The notes beneath the pieces are model-generated. The model was not told the DNA's origin and made no database searches. It saw only the letters and a list, made by a program, of their open reading frames with translations. The position numbers were made by a program, and so were the translations under genes. A DNA stretch of 43,520 bases from Candidatus Poribacteria bacterium (GTDB lineage Bacteria > Poribacteria > WGA-4E > PCPOR2b). The stretch's first letter is position 1; each line of letters opens with the position of its first letter. The stretch is from positions 93,904-137,423 of the forward strand of contig JAJECO010000023.1 in NCBI GenBank assembly GCA_022822005.1, given 5' to 3'. Positions 21,327 to 32,828 of the stretch are shown piece by piece.

Positions 21327-22310
21327 TTACAACACAACCGGCTCCCCAATCTCTGCTGATCGCTTCACCGCCCGACATATTGCCACCGCTTTCATACCCG
21401 CCTCACCGCTTGCCCGAGGTTCACTTCCCGTCTGAATGCACTCGATAAAATGCTCAATCTCTGCCCGGAAAGAATCAAAATTCGGGTAGTTTTCTTCCTG
21501 CAAAGTCTCCGAATCATCTCGGAAAGAGTAACGCAAAGTCTCTGCGCTATCAAACCTACCTATCACCTCAGCGACCCCGTTTTCGTTGGCAACATAGAAG
21601 TCCTCAAAACTAAAGCCTCCCATCGAAACCATCCCGGCGTTGACAACACCAATCGCGCCGCTTTTGAAGCGCAGCGTGAACATGGCACAATCAATCTGCG
21701 GTTTCCGGTGCGGCGCAAAGAAGGTCCCACCTTCGGCATAAACCCGCTCAACATCTCCCATCAGAAAACCCAGAATGTCTGCAGCGTGCACGGCGTTCTC
21801 AAGGATAGGTCCGCCACCATCGTCCTCTGCCCAAAACCAGTCTTTGTTCGACATCCCCGGATGCGGATACCGATGCACCATATACTGAATCGGTCCAAAT
21901 TTCCCTTTCGTCAATTCCTTCAATCGCAGGAGCGGCGGGATAAATCGTTTCTTATGCCCAATCTGCAAAACGACACCCGCTGATCCGCACACATCGATCA
22001 TCTCCTGACAGTCTGAAACTGTGCTTGCCATCGGCTTCTCACACAGTACATGAATCCCACCCGCTGCCGCCATGCGCGTTAGCGCCAAATGAACCTTCGG
22101 GGGTGTACAGATACTGATTGCCGTCAGGTCCTCCGTATCCAGCATCTCCTCCGTAGAGGTATATCCTTTGACCTCGTATTCCGACGCGAACTCATCTGAG
22201 ATTTGTCGGTTGATATCGCATACACTGACCAGTTCGGCATTGGGACTCTTAGCCCACCGATCAACATGGGCACGCCCTACACCCGCTAACCCAATCACTG
22301 CAACTCTCAT
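21327..22310 (-). CDS. Gfo/Idh/MocA-family NAD(P)-dependent oxidoreductase
   Basis: 327 residues with an N-terminal Rossmann fold (VAVIGLAGVGRAHVDRW), the catalytic-region lysine motif CEKPMAST (K92), and a C-terminal alpha/beta domain including GGGPILENAVHAADILGFL with the conserved histidine. A ribosome site (AGGAGC) precedes the ATG. The family oxidises or reduces sugars and inositols, or dehydrogenates similar polyols. The substrate cannot be named. It is likely cotranscribed with the PhyH-like gene downstream, 152 bases away, and both could act on the same uptake pathway, though this is inference. Confidence 0.93.
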   Translation of the reverse strand: MRVAVIGLAGVGRAHVDRWAKSPNAELVSVCDINRQISDEFASEYEVKGYTSTEEMLDTEDLTAISICTPPKVHLALTRMAAAGGIHVLCEKPMASTVSDCQEMIDVCGSAGVVLQIGHKKRFIPPLLRLKELTKGKFGPIQYMVHRYPHPGMSNKDWFWAEDDGGGPILENAVHAADILGFLMGDVERVYAEGGTFFAPHRKPQIDCAMFTLRFKSGAIGVVNAGMVSMGGFSFEDFYVANENGVAEVIGRFDSAETLRYSFRDDSETLQEENYPNFDSFRAEIEHFIECIQTGSEPRASGEAGMKAVAICRAVKRSAEIGEPVVL

Positions 22311-22605
22311 ACGCTGCTCCTAATATTTTCTAACCCGAGTTGCTAACCGCTGAAAGTACGCCGAGTTGTCGACGAAGTTGAGCGACTAAACCCTCCGCTC
22401 CAGAGGAACGTTATGTGTATCAGTCAGACTCTTTATCATCACGTTTCGTCGCTATAAATGTGCCCTGTAGTTTAGCAGAGACAGGTTGCAGAGTCAAGGT
22501 ATACGAGGAGGGAATCGAAAAGATAAAACTTGACAAGGTATAGCAGATCTCATAAACTAAAGTTCAGCAACCATTCTGAGTTGTTCGTGGGAGGAGGCGT
22601 CTACA
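22311..22605. other. Divergent intergenic region
   Basis: 295 bases between the leftward oxidoreductase gene and the rightward zinc-ribbon gene. It should hold promoters for both directions. I can place none with confidence and see no repeat or RNA gene. Confidence 0.4.
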
Positions 22606-22839
22606 TTGATTTGTCCCGAATGTGGCGGTAAGGTGCAAACGCTTAAAAACGAATCTGCGTTTTGCTTAGATTGCGAGTGGGATAATCTTGAGCAAATCTC
22701 CCGATCAGGACAACGCGCGGATTGCAAGCATCTGTGGGTGTTACAAGTGAACCAAGCGGATAGCACATCACAGTGGTGGTGCGTACACTGCTCTGAACGC
22801 CGGGATTTTCAAATGGCACTGATGTATCTGAGACCTTAG
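22606..22839 (+). CDS. Small zinc-ribbon protein
   Basis: A 77-residue protein starting at TTG with a strong GGAGGAGG site eight bases upstream, which supports it as a real gene despite its size. It has CPEC at residues 3-6, CLDC at about 20-23, then a Cys near 40 (DCKHLW) and WCVHC near 58-62. The two CxxC knuckles followed by a second Cys/His set indicate one or two zinc ribbons. Function unknown; such proteins often bind nucleic acid or act as protein adaptors. It stands alone between divergent genes. Confidence 0.7.
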   Translation: MICPECGGKVQTLKNESAFCLDCEWDNLEQISRSGQRADCKHLWVLQVNQADSTSQWWCVHCSERRDFQMALMYLRP

Positions 22840-22934
22840 TTAGCATAGAGCTAAGTTATTACCTAAAGTCCTAAGGGCGACAGATGTATAGCATTCATAT
22901 ATTATATTTTTAGGGAAAAATAGGGGGATATCCT

Positions 22935-23657
22935 ATGGGATTTTCATTGGCGGATAAGGTTGCCATTGTTGTGGGGAGTAGCAGTGGCATGGGACAGGCA
23001 ACAGCGACTACCTTCGCTGAAGCCGGGGCAAAGGTGATTCTGGCTGCACGGAGCGTCGATAAACTCGCAGCGTTGGAGGAAGAAATTGGTGAGAATGCGG
23101 TCGCCTGCTCGACCGACGTTCAAGATGCGGGGGCCGTTGATAGGCTCATTGCAACAACATTAGAACACTTCGGACGGATTGATGTGCTCGTCTATGTCAC
23201 CGGTACAAACATTCCCGAGCGGAGTCTTGAAGTTTTGTCCAACGAAACGTGGGATATGATGATTCAGACGAACCTGACCGGAGCATTTTACTGCACAAAA
23301 GCGGTCCTGCCAACTATGCGAGATCAAAAGGACGGCTTGATCATTTATGTATCCAGTGGAGCAGTGCAGCGTCCCGATACATCTGGTGTCTCCTATCAGG
23401 CAACCAAACACGGGATGGTCGGCCTCGCTCACGGCACATTCCAAGAAGAAAAAGAAAATGGTATCCGTACCTCAATGCTCTTCCCCGGTTTGACCGATAC
23501 GCCACTTGTCCTGCAACGTCCGGTGCCAACGCCCCCCGAGGTGATGGCAAAATCGCTACAACCGCAGGATGTCGCTGATGCGTGTCTGCTGGTTGCCTCT
23601 CTACCAGCGCGGGTGTATGTTCCAGAATTAATCATGCTACCTGCAGGTTTAGCGTAA
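22935..23657 (+). CDS. Short-chain dehydrogenase/reductase
   Basis: 240 residues of classical SDR type. The cofactor loop is VVGSSSGMGQA (residues 13-22, in place of the usual TGxxxGIG), and the NNAG position reads YVTGTN. The catalytic set is Ser near 140 (YVSSGAV) and Tyr-Lys in SYQATKHG near residues 153-157. The usual ALDxxG pattern is partly diverged. The substrate is unknown. The stop lies 35 bases before the start of the M28 peptidase gene. Confidence 0.92.
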   Translation: MGFSLADKVAIVVGSSSGMGQATATTFAEAGAKVILAARSVDKLAALEEEIGENAVACSTDVQDAGAVDRLIATTLEHFGRIDVLVYVTGTNIPERSLEVLSNETWDMMIQTNLTGAFYCTKAVLPTMRDQKDGLIIYVSSGAVQRPDTSGVSYQATKHGMVGLAHGTFQEEKENGIRTSMLFPGLTDTPLVLQRPVPTPPEVMAKSLQPQDVADACLLVASLPARVYVPELIMLPAGLA

Positions 23658-23692
23658 TCAGAATCATGCCGTTATCCAATCAAAGACCGCAA

Positions 23693-25858
23693 ATGGTTAA
23701 GAGATTTACCTCTATTTTTATCTTTTCAATCTTCATTCCAACGATCCTCTTTGCCCAAGAAGATCGCCTCGTCAAGATTCCCGAAAGTTCGCATCAACAC
23801 CTCCAGTTTCTCCAAACGCATCATCGGATCAAACTACGCTATCGCACCCCAGAATTTTCCATCATTCAAGTCCCTTTGAACTCCGGTTCCACCGAGGCGA
23901 TCCAGGACGTATTGACCGAACTACCTGACCCACAAATCTTGGATACAGTTACACCCGGCTTCAACTATTATATCCTCTGGCTCCCTTCAGCGGGAGACCG
24001 TGCGGCAATCGAAGCGTATGGCGAAATTTTAGATCAGTTCGGCGGGCTTTCCCTGCTCAAATTGCACGTTAATCTTGAATCCATCCTGTTGGACCTTCCG
24101 CTACATCACCGTGCGAAATTACCCGCTGATATTATCCTGTCCGAACTCCAACCTCCCGCATTGGCTCCGAGTATAGCCGCTTCCCCCCAACAACAATCAG
24201 TCATTCAAGGGCTACTTGGCCAGGCGGATGGCTTTCGATGGCTTTGGCAGACTATCACCCTCGTTGAAAATGAAGATCTCCAGCGACCGGGACAGTTTTT
24301 CCGAAGCCGATATGCCCTACGAGTCCGCGATGCTGTCCAATTTGACGACAAGCCGACACCCGATCACGCTTGCGATAATTCCGCGGAATACATCGCCCAG
24401 CAGTTTCGCAGCTACGGCTTGGAGGTCGAATTTGATCCCTTTGATCACCGACGTCGATCCGCACTTGGAGCATTGGTGGGAGAGTACGTGATGCGGAATG
24501 TGGTCGCCACACTGCCGGGGAAAGGTCCAAACAAAAATCGAATCTACCTGATGGTGGGACATTATGACAGCATCGCCTCCAAAAATCCCGGTTGGGATGG
24601 CGGATGGAGAAGGATGGCAGCGCCGGGTGCGTCCGACAATGCGTCGGGCATCGCTGAAATGCTCGAAACCGCACGCATTCTCAGCCAGCAAGACTTTGAC
24701 TTCACGGTTCGATTCATCGCTTTTTCAGGGGAAGAACTGTTTCTATTCGGAAGCAAACACTATGCGCAGCTGGTTCGGGAACGCGGGGACGACATCGCCG
24801 GTGTCTTAAACTTCGATCTTTTGGGACACGACCCGGACGGAAACTTGGACATCCATGTGCTTGGTGATGAGCAATCGCAATGGCTCGTCAACGCTTTCGG
24901 GGCTGCCGCGGAGCGATACCGGCTCCCGATAGATCTGCGCCTGAAAAACGATCCCAGTTTTATCTTCAGTGACCACTCCCCATTTTGGGACATCGGGATT
25001 CCAGCGGTAATGGTAGCCGAGGAATCCTCCCTTGATGCGCCAGACGAATCAACAGCATACATCCACAGCGCGGAAGACGATTTAACAAAGATCTCGATAC
25101 CGCTGTTGGGAGAATTGGCTATCAAGTTAGCTGTAGCGACCCTCGCCGAACTCGCTCGTCCCATGGTCGGGTCAAGCGAACCACTTAATCCCGATATTTT
25201 CTGGGAAGCCGAAGGAATCACCGTTTCCAATCCCTCTCCTACCAAAGGAGATGAGGTTATAATCAGTGCCAATGTCACAAACGCGGGTCCTATTCCTGTT
25301 GAGAATATCACAATACGGTTCGTCGTTGTGAACCCCGATGGAAGCACTGAAACCCTTCCCGAACAACACGTGGATCTGGACGTCAATCAGCCAAAAACGG
25401 TCACCGCCCGCTTTACACCAACCACATGGGGCATCCTTACCCTCCGCGCCTCGGTGAACGACGATACGCGTGTCTTTGAGTCCAATTTCAATAACAATCG
25501 GATCGAAACCGAATTGATTGTGGCGAATCCGAGCGTGACAATCGAAAACATCATCGCTTACCCCAATCCACTCCGTCTCGGCCAACCGGGGACCGCCCTC
25601 AAACTAACCTATACACTGAGTCGTGATGCGGAGGTCGTTATTTCCGTTTACGACGCTGTTGGCGAGCAGATCCTTGAAAGTATATTCCTTGCGGGAGACA
25701 ACGGTGGTCGATTGGGCGCAAATGACGCCTTTACTTGGGAAGGCAGGCGCAACTTTTTTGAACTTGTCACACCCGGCGTCTACATCTGCCGGATCACCGC
25801 AACCGATGCAGATGGCGAATCACAAACAAAAGGTACAAAAATCGCCGTGATTCGATAG
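23693..25858 (+). CDS. Secreted M28-family aminopeptidase with CARDB and FlgD-like domains
   Basis: About 721 residues from ATG 23693, which starts directly with a signal peptide (KRFTSIFIFSIFIPTILFAQ); ATG 23666 is an alternative. The peptidase domain has all five M28 zinc ligands in order: GHYDS (His near 290), SDNASG (Asp near 316), GEEL (Glu pair near 345), NFDLLG (Asp near 374) and YIHSAED (His near 456). After it comes a CARDB-type adhesion domain (GDEVIISANVTNAGPIPVEN) and a FlgD-like C-terminal module (TYTLSRDAEVVISVYDAVGE). The latter is commonly used to hold secreted enzymes or mark them for secretion. It is predicted to act outside the cytoplasmic membrane. Confidence 0.9.
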   Translation: MVKRFTSIFIFSIFIPTILFAQEDRLVKIPESSHQHLQFLQTHHRIKLRYRTPEFSIIQVPLNSGSTEAIQDVLTELPDPQILDTVTPGFNYYILWLPSAGDRAAIEAYGEILDQFGGLSLLKLHVNLESILLDLPLHHRAKLPADIILSELQPPALAPSIAASPQQQSVIQGLLGQADGFRWLWQTITLVENEDLQRPGQFFRSRYALRVRDAVQFDDKPTPDHACDNSAEYIAQQFRSYGLEVEFDPFDHRRRSALGALVGEYVMRNVVATLPGKGPNKNRIYLMVGHYDSIASKNPGWDGGWRRMAAPGASDNASGIAEMLETARILSQQDFDFTVRFIAFSGEELFLFGSKHYAQLVRERGDDIAGVLNFDLLGHDPDGNLDIHVLGDEQSQWLVNAFGAAAERYRLPIDLRLKNDPSFIFSDHSPFWDIGIPAVMVAEESSLDAPDESTAYIHSAEDDLTKISIPLLGELAIKLAVATLAELARPMVGSSEPLNPDIFWEAEGITVSNPSPTKGDEVIISANVTNAGPIPVENITIRFVVVNPDGSTETLPEQHVDLDVNQPKTVTARFTPTTWGILTLRASVNDDTRVFESNFNNNRIETELIVANPSVTIENIIAYPNPLRLGQPGTALKLTYTLSRDAEVVISVYDAVGEQILESIFLAGDNGGRLGANDAFTWEGRRNFFELVTPGVYICRITATDADGESQTKGTKIAVIR

Positions 25859-25887
25859 GTTTTGGTCGAGGGACAAGGGAGAAAAAA

Positions 25888-27036
25888 ATGGACACGATAC
25901 CCAATCGACAAACCACTCCCAAGCACGTTCTCATCAGCGTTGTCGGACTCTCACCGCAAGTAATCACAGAAACCCTCTACTACTATTGGCACCTTGCTTC
26001 ACCACCCGTCCCAATCACCGAAGTGTTTGCCTTGACTACCCTGCATGGCAAACAGGCTTTGGAAGATACACTTCTCGGAGATGATGGAAAGCTCAAGTCC
26101 CTTTGCAGCGACTACAATCTGCCACCAATCCACTTCGATCTGGCGAATATTCAGCTCCTCACGGGTGCAGATGGACAGCCATTAGACGACATTTCGAGTG
26201 TGATTGACAACGAAGCCCTCGCAGACCAACTCTTTGCATTCGTGCGAAGGTTGGCAACCTCAGCCGATATCTGTCTACACGCCTCTATCGCAGGCGGGCG
26301 AAAAACGATGGGGCTCTATATCGGCTTAGCGCTGCAATTTTACGGCAGACCGGGCGATACCCTTTCCCATGTCCTCGTGAACCCTGAACTTGAAAATCGG
26401 GAGTTTTTCTATCCACCGCCAAACGGTGCCGATGTCGTTTTGAGCGATGGACGTACAATTCCTGCCGATGAAATTCGACTTGAATTGGCAGAAATCCCGC
26501 TCTTGCTACTTGGGGAACAGATCCCTTTTCTCAAGGACCATACCGATGCTGGCTACACGGAGTTAATTGAGATCGCTCAACGAGAGTATAATGCGTTGCA
26601 AGCGATCTCCCCTATCGTTGTTAATACATTCTCCCGTTGTTTAGAAATTGGAGAGGTTACTATCACCTTCACACCCCTTGAACTTGGGCTCTATCTGTTT
26701 TTTGCACAGCGACATTTAGAGGGGGAAGGGAACGAAAGATACTCTATTTCACGCTCTGAAATTCAGGCGAGACTTCTAACAGATGCACTCAGAGATATCA
26801 TACCTCAAATTCCCGCGCGAGATTTCCGCCTAGAGGGGTTGAAAGGTTGGGAAAGTGATCCAATTGCCCGTTTCTCTCAAACCCGATCTAATATCAACAG
26901 AAAAATTAAAGACGCGCTGGATGAATCCCAGGCGACTCACTATCAAATTCAGTCTTGGGATCCTTTATCAAACCAAAACGATATCCATTACGGGTTGGCA
27001 CTTTCCAAAAACCGTATCCACCTCCGGCTACACTGA
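25888..27036 (+). CDS. CRISPR-associated ring-nuclease/CARF protein, NE0113 (TIGR02584) family
   Basis: 382 residues. The CARF-like N-terminus has HVLISVVGLSPQVITETLYY (from residue 13) and the second nucleotide-binding motif ASIAGGRKTMGLY near residues 131-143. Together these are the hallmark of the Cas_NE0113 family, often annotated as Csm6-type ring nuclease. The C-terminal part includes RSNINRKIKDAL, a helix conserved in that family. I see no HEPN RxxxxH motif, so it is probably not itself an RNase; members of this group are thought to bind or cleave cyclic oligoadenylate. It has a good GGGAG site and reads towards cas10, but 1.2 kb separates them. Family call good; ring-nuclease activity inferred. 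Confidence 0.82.
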   Translation: MDTIPNRQTTPKHVLISVVGLSPQVITETLYYYWHLASPPVPITEVFALTTLHGKQALEDTLLGDDGKLKSLCSDYNLPPIHFDLANIQLLTGADGQPLDDISSVIDNEALADQLFAFVRRLATSADICLHASIAGGRKTMGLYIGLALQFYGRPGDTLSHVLVNPELENREFFYPPPNGADVVLSDGRTIPADEIRLELAEIPLLLLGEQIPFLKDHTDAGYTELIEIAQREYNALQAISPIVVNTFSRCLEIGEVTITFTPLELGLYLFFAQRHLEGEGNERYSISRSEIQARLLTDALRDIIPQIPARDFRLEGLKGWESDPIARFSQTRSNINRKIKDALDESQATHYQIQSWDPLSNQNDIHYGLALSKNRIHLRLH

Positions 27037-28226
27037 CACAGGTTACCGTAGTAGATTTTAGAATTACCTAGACACTCCCAACACAGCCAACCCCCTAAAT
27101 CCCGCTCCCGATTTTATCCCCGATGAGTCGGGAGTCCGACAAGCCGAGACCAGGCAGGCGGGATGTGCCACTTATCATCAGGGGGACTTTTGAAACCTCG
27201 CCAAGGGGAGCCAACTGAGTTTCAAGAACCCACGTACGGGGCCACACTTCCTTCTTTTTGCCTACCCGTCCACTCACCATCGTCTGTAAACTCCAACACC
27301 TCCCGCGTGCACGATGATACGGTGCTCGAACACTGTAAACTGCCTTCTGAACATAATGGATTCAGGGAACCGATACCCCGCCAGACCATAGCGCGTATGT
27401 GACTTGCCACCCTCTTGCTTCAACGCCAAGAGCTTTCGTCTTGAATACGTTCGTCTGAAGCCCTTCCTGCGGGATCCATGTCCGATTCCTCCGAGTATGG
27501 AACCGATTGTTCATTACGTGAAAGGTGAAGACCGGAAAATGGAATCGTCTCTGTTGTCGCAAAATGCGATAGCGTTGCGTTTTGCGATAGATCGACCGGC
27601 ATCCCGCGTCATTACAGGCTTTCTGCCGATATACCTTCCACTTACCATCCATCTAAACTGTGGTAAAATGCGAAGGTGTTGTATTCTGCGACAAACTCGC
27701 CCGTATCGCCTTCAGCCCGCGTCATTACAGGCTTCCCCGCCAATATCCTCTCATTTAGTCCATCTAATCTGTTGCATTTTGCGACATTTCCAACCCTCCA
27801 CTATCACGCTATCTGCCCAGCCATATCTTTCCTCGTATGCTTCAAAGATAAACCTATCAAAGGATTTTGCTGTATGACAGGCTTCCATTGAGTTGACCTC
27901 CGCCTTCGACAAGCGTTGGCACGGTTTATGCTGTTTTAGGTATATCCTTATCTACCATTAGCAAACTTTTGGAAAAATGGGCGTGGTTGGTGGGTGATGG
28001 CTCGCTGTAGCGGCAGGGCTTGTACCTGTCCATCAGATAACTAGCAACTTACGTTATCTTAGATGTTGAGTATGGAAACTCAGCCTACGAGCTATCTAGC
28101 AACTTGCGTTACACTACGCTGATAAAAACTGAGTTGTTACGATAAAAACCGACTTTTTATCCTTGAAGGCTCTCAAAACGGAAGGTATATTTTCTCTCAA
28201 AATCTTGAATCTCAAGAGGTGACTAC
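27037..28226. other. 1.2-kb region without a convincing gene, between the CARF gene and cas10
   Basis: Open frames here are short, lack ribosome sites and show no recognisable domain. The region contains a CCCCCTAAATCCC to ATCAGGGGGA palindrome-like element near 27096-27188, an imperfect tandem duplication with CCCGCGTCATTACAGGCTT at 27603-27621 and again at 27716-27734 (period 113), and a repeated AGCAACTTRCGTTA motif near 28042 and 28097. The right end (GATAAAAACTGAG, then GATAAAAACCGAC near 28121-28152) resembles one arm of hairpins found further into the cas operon. The whole looks like decayed or mobile DNA plus the cas promoter, which I cannot place. Confidence 0.5.
27603..27792. repeat. 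Imperfect 113-base tandem duplication
   Basis: The identical 19-mer CCCGCGTCATTACAGGCTT begins at 27603 and at 27716. Similarity continues with indels for about 70 bases (CATCTAA..CTGT, AATGCGA/TTTGCGAC). A related ATGACAGGCTT occurs near 27876. Function unknown; it could be coding remnants or a regulatory repeat. Confidence 0.5.
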
Positions 28227-30930
<2,704 letters not shown>

Positions 30931-30941
30931 GGAGGAACGAA

Positions 30942-31766
30942 ATGGCAAGTATTCAGCTGCAAGGTAAGATTTTTGTCAGAGGTGAGATTAAAACCACGAC
31001 AGGACTGCACATCGGCGGTAGCGCGGGCGAATTGGACATCGGCGGTGTCGATAACCCAGTCATCCGGAACCCACTTACCCGTGAGCCGTATATCCCCGGC
31101 TCGTCGCTACGCGGCAAGATGCGGTCACTACTTGACCGTCACCTCAACCGAGACCTGAATAAATTTATCCGTCGCGGTCGTCCACAAGTCCGTGTCCACG
31201 AGTGTGATCAGTTAGCAGATTACCAATCGTGTCCGGTCTGCCAAGTCTTCGGTATCGCACCGACAGCTAACATGGGCGACACAATGCCCACCCGCCTAAT
31301 TGTCCGCGACGCGCTATTAACCGCTGCGACACGGGACCGTTTTGCCGAGATCGACACCGATATGCCCTATACAGAGGTCAAGACCGAAGTTGCAATAGAC
31401 CGTATCACTTCAGCGGCAACACCCCGTCAGAATGAGCGGGTGCCCGCCGATGCAACCTTCGGTCCCTTTGAGGTCGTTCACAGCCTCTACACCCTCAATA
31501 GCGCGCCTGCGGAGAGCATTGATCGTGAGATCGACCTCTTTGACACCGTGCTGAAGGGGATGGAACTGCTCGAAGATGACTATATCGGCGGTTCCGGGTC
31601 ACGTGGGTCTGGGAAAATCGTCTTCTGTGATCTGGAGCTAACCTTCAAGTCCCGCAAGTATTACGAAAACCCGCAGTCGGTATCCGTTATATCGCTTGCC
31701 CAAGGGGCTGGCGTTGCAGCGTTACGAGGGGCGAATTACCAAAGCCAGATTAAAGCGGCGATCTAA
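30942..31766 (+). CDS. csm3: Type III-A CRISPR backbone RAMP protein Csm3
   Basis: 274 residues, preceded by AAGGAGG. Csm3 forms the repeated backbone of the complex and cuts target RNA every six nucleotides. The N-terminus TGLHIGGSAGELDIGGVDNPVIRNP includes D37, equivalent to the catalytic aspartate D33 of S. thermophilus Csm3, so RNase activity is probably kept. RAMP glycine-rich parts are YIPGSSLRGKMRSLL and GSGSRGSGKI. A Cys-rich stretch (HECDQLADYQSCPVCQVFG) may bind zinc, as in other Csm3 proteins. Confidence 0.96.
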   Translation: MASIQLQGKIFVRGEIKTTTGLHIGGSAGELDIGGVDNPVIRNPLTREPYIPGSSLRGKMRSLLDRHLNRDLNKFIRRGRPQVRVHECDQLADYQSCPVCQVFGIAPTANMGDTMPTRLIVRDALLTAATRDRFAEIDTDMPYTEVKTEVAIDRITSAATPRQNERVPADATFGPFEVVHSLYTLNSAPAESIDREIDLFDTVLKGMELLEDDYIGGSGSRGSGKIVFCDLELTFKSRKYYENPQSVSVISLAQGAGVAALRGANYQSQIKAAI

Positions 31767-31783
31767 CCGTAGGGAGGGCTTTG

Positions 31784-32752
31784 ATGTCAATTTATGTCAC
31801 CTACTATCTCAACTTCCGCGCGTCGTTCCACCTCGGTCGGCGCGGGGTTGGGTTAGAGACAACTGAAATCTCAATTCCTGCCGATACCCTCTTTTCGGCG
31901 CTCTGTCAGATGTGGCGGACGTTTTACGAGGAGCAGAGTTTGACCGACTTTCTAACTCAATACGAAACAGACACACCGTTTCTGTTGACCTCTGCCTTCC
32001 CCTTTGCCGGTAATACCAGATTCTTTCCCAAACCGTTAATTGATCTTAATGTCAATGCGGGTGCTGACCTGAAAAAGCTGAAAAGGGTTCGCTACCTGTC
32101 CGAGCGGCGGTTCGGTCAGATTATCAATGGCGGACCGATTGCATTTGACACCGATAACCTAATCAACGACGGTCAGCTTTGGATACATGACGATGACAAA
32201 TGCCCGTCCGCTGTTTGGAACACGGAAAGGCGCCCGCGTGTAACGCTTGACCGTCAATCGTTTGCATCAGAGATTTGGCACTTAGGTGCAGTTAAGTTTC
32301 ATGAAAACTGCGGGCTCTGGTTCGATGCTAAGTTCGATACCCATAAGACTAAAGAGCAGGTCGAAACGATCCTTCGTGTGCTTGGCGATACCGGTATCGG
32401 TGGAGAGCGGAGCGCGGGGTTTGGGCTGTTTGATCTTCGTTGCCAGGCTACTGTGGTTGAATCAGCGCAGGGGACTTGTCGGTTTGTAACACTTTCGCCT
32501 ATCTGCCCGCGAGATGCTGCGGAGTTGGACCAGCTCCTTGATGGCGATGTTGGTTATACCTTAGAGGAACGGTCGGGCTGGATCGGTTCGGCTGAAGGGA
32601 GCGGTCAACAGCGTCAGAAAGTAATGGTATTTGCAGAGGGCTCGGTGTTGAGTGGGAGCGGCAAACAGGTAGGCCGTCTAATTGACCTGAAACCGTCGGC
32701 GTGTCCGCACCCAGTCTGGCGATACGGCTACGGCTGGCCCATAAAGATATAG
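31784..32752 (+). CDS. csm4: Type III-A CRISPR RAMP protein Csm4
   Basis: 322 residues from ATG 31784, with AGGGAGGG five bases upstream; the ATG follows a TTG that could be read in frame but is not needed. Csm4 binds the 5' handle of crRNA and anchors Cas10. The N-terminus reads FRASFHLGRRGVGLETTEISIPADTLFSALCQMW, typical of Csm4, and the mid-region GERSAGFGLFDL is the glycine-rich RAMP loop. Order between csm3 and csm5 supports the call. A perfect hairpin lies directly after the stop. Confidence 0.94.
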   Translation: MSIYVTYYLNFRASFHLGRRGVGLETTEISIPADTLFSALCQMWRTFYEEQSLTDFLTQYETDTPFLLTSAFPFAGNTRFFPKPLIDLNVNAGADLKKLKRVRYLSERRFGQIINGGPIAFDTDNLINDGQLWIHDDDKCPSAVWNTERRPRVTLDRQSFASEIWHLGAVKFHENCGLWFDAKFDTHKTKEQVETILRVLGDTGIGGERSAGFGLFDLRCQATVVESAQGTCRFVTLSPICPRDAAELDQLLDGDVGYTLEERSGWIGSAEGSGQQRQKVMVFAEGSVLSGSGKQVGRLIDLKPSACPHPVWRYGYGWPIKI

Positions 32753-32770
32753 ATAGTTCTTTACTATTCA

Positions 32771-32802
32771 GAAACCGAGTTTTTTCTTCAAAACTCGGTT
32801 TC
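32771..32802. repeat. Perfect 13-bp hairpin between csm4 and csm5
   Basis: GAAACCGAGTTTT at 32771-32783 is perfectly complementary to AAAACTCGGTTTC at 32790-32802, with loop TTCTTC. A near-identical hairpin occurs at 34894-34925 after cas6. With T-rich flank it might act as a partial terminator within the operon, or it may be a dispersed miniature repeat. Confidence 0.85.
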
Positions 32803-32828
32803 TTATCGCTTGATGATTGGGGGAAATT

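Noticed and set aside
24760-25386. 208-residue leftward frame inside the M28 peptidase gene
   Set aside because: Shadow frame; the rightward gene has all five zinc ligands in order.
27362-27652. Leftward 96-residue frame in the region before cas10, first considered as a broken HNH or transposase gene
   Set aside because: Neither a complete motif nor a start signal could be found, and the tandem repeat explains part of the sequence. It is left as undefined.
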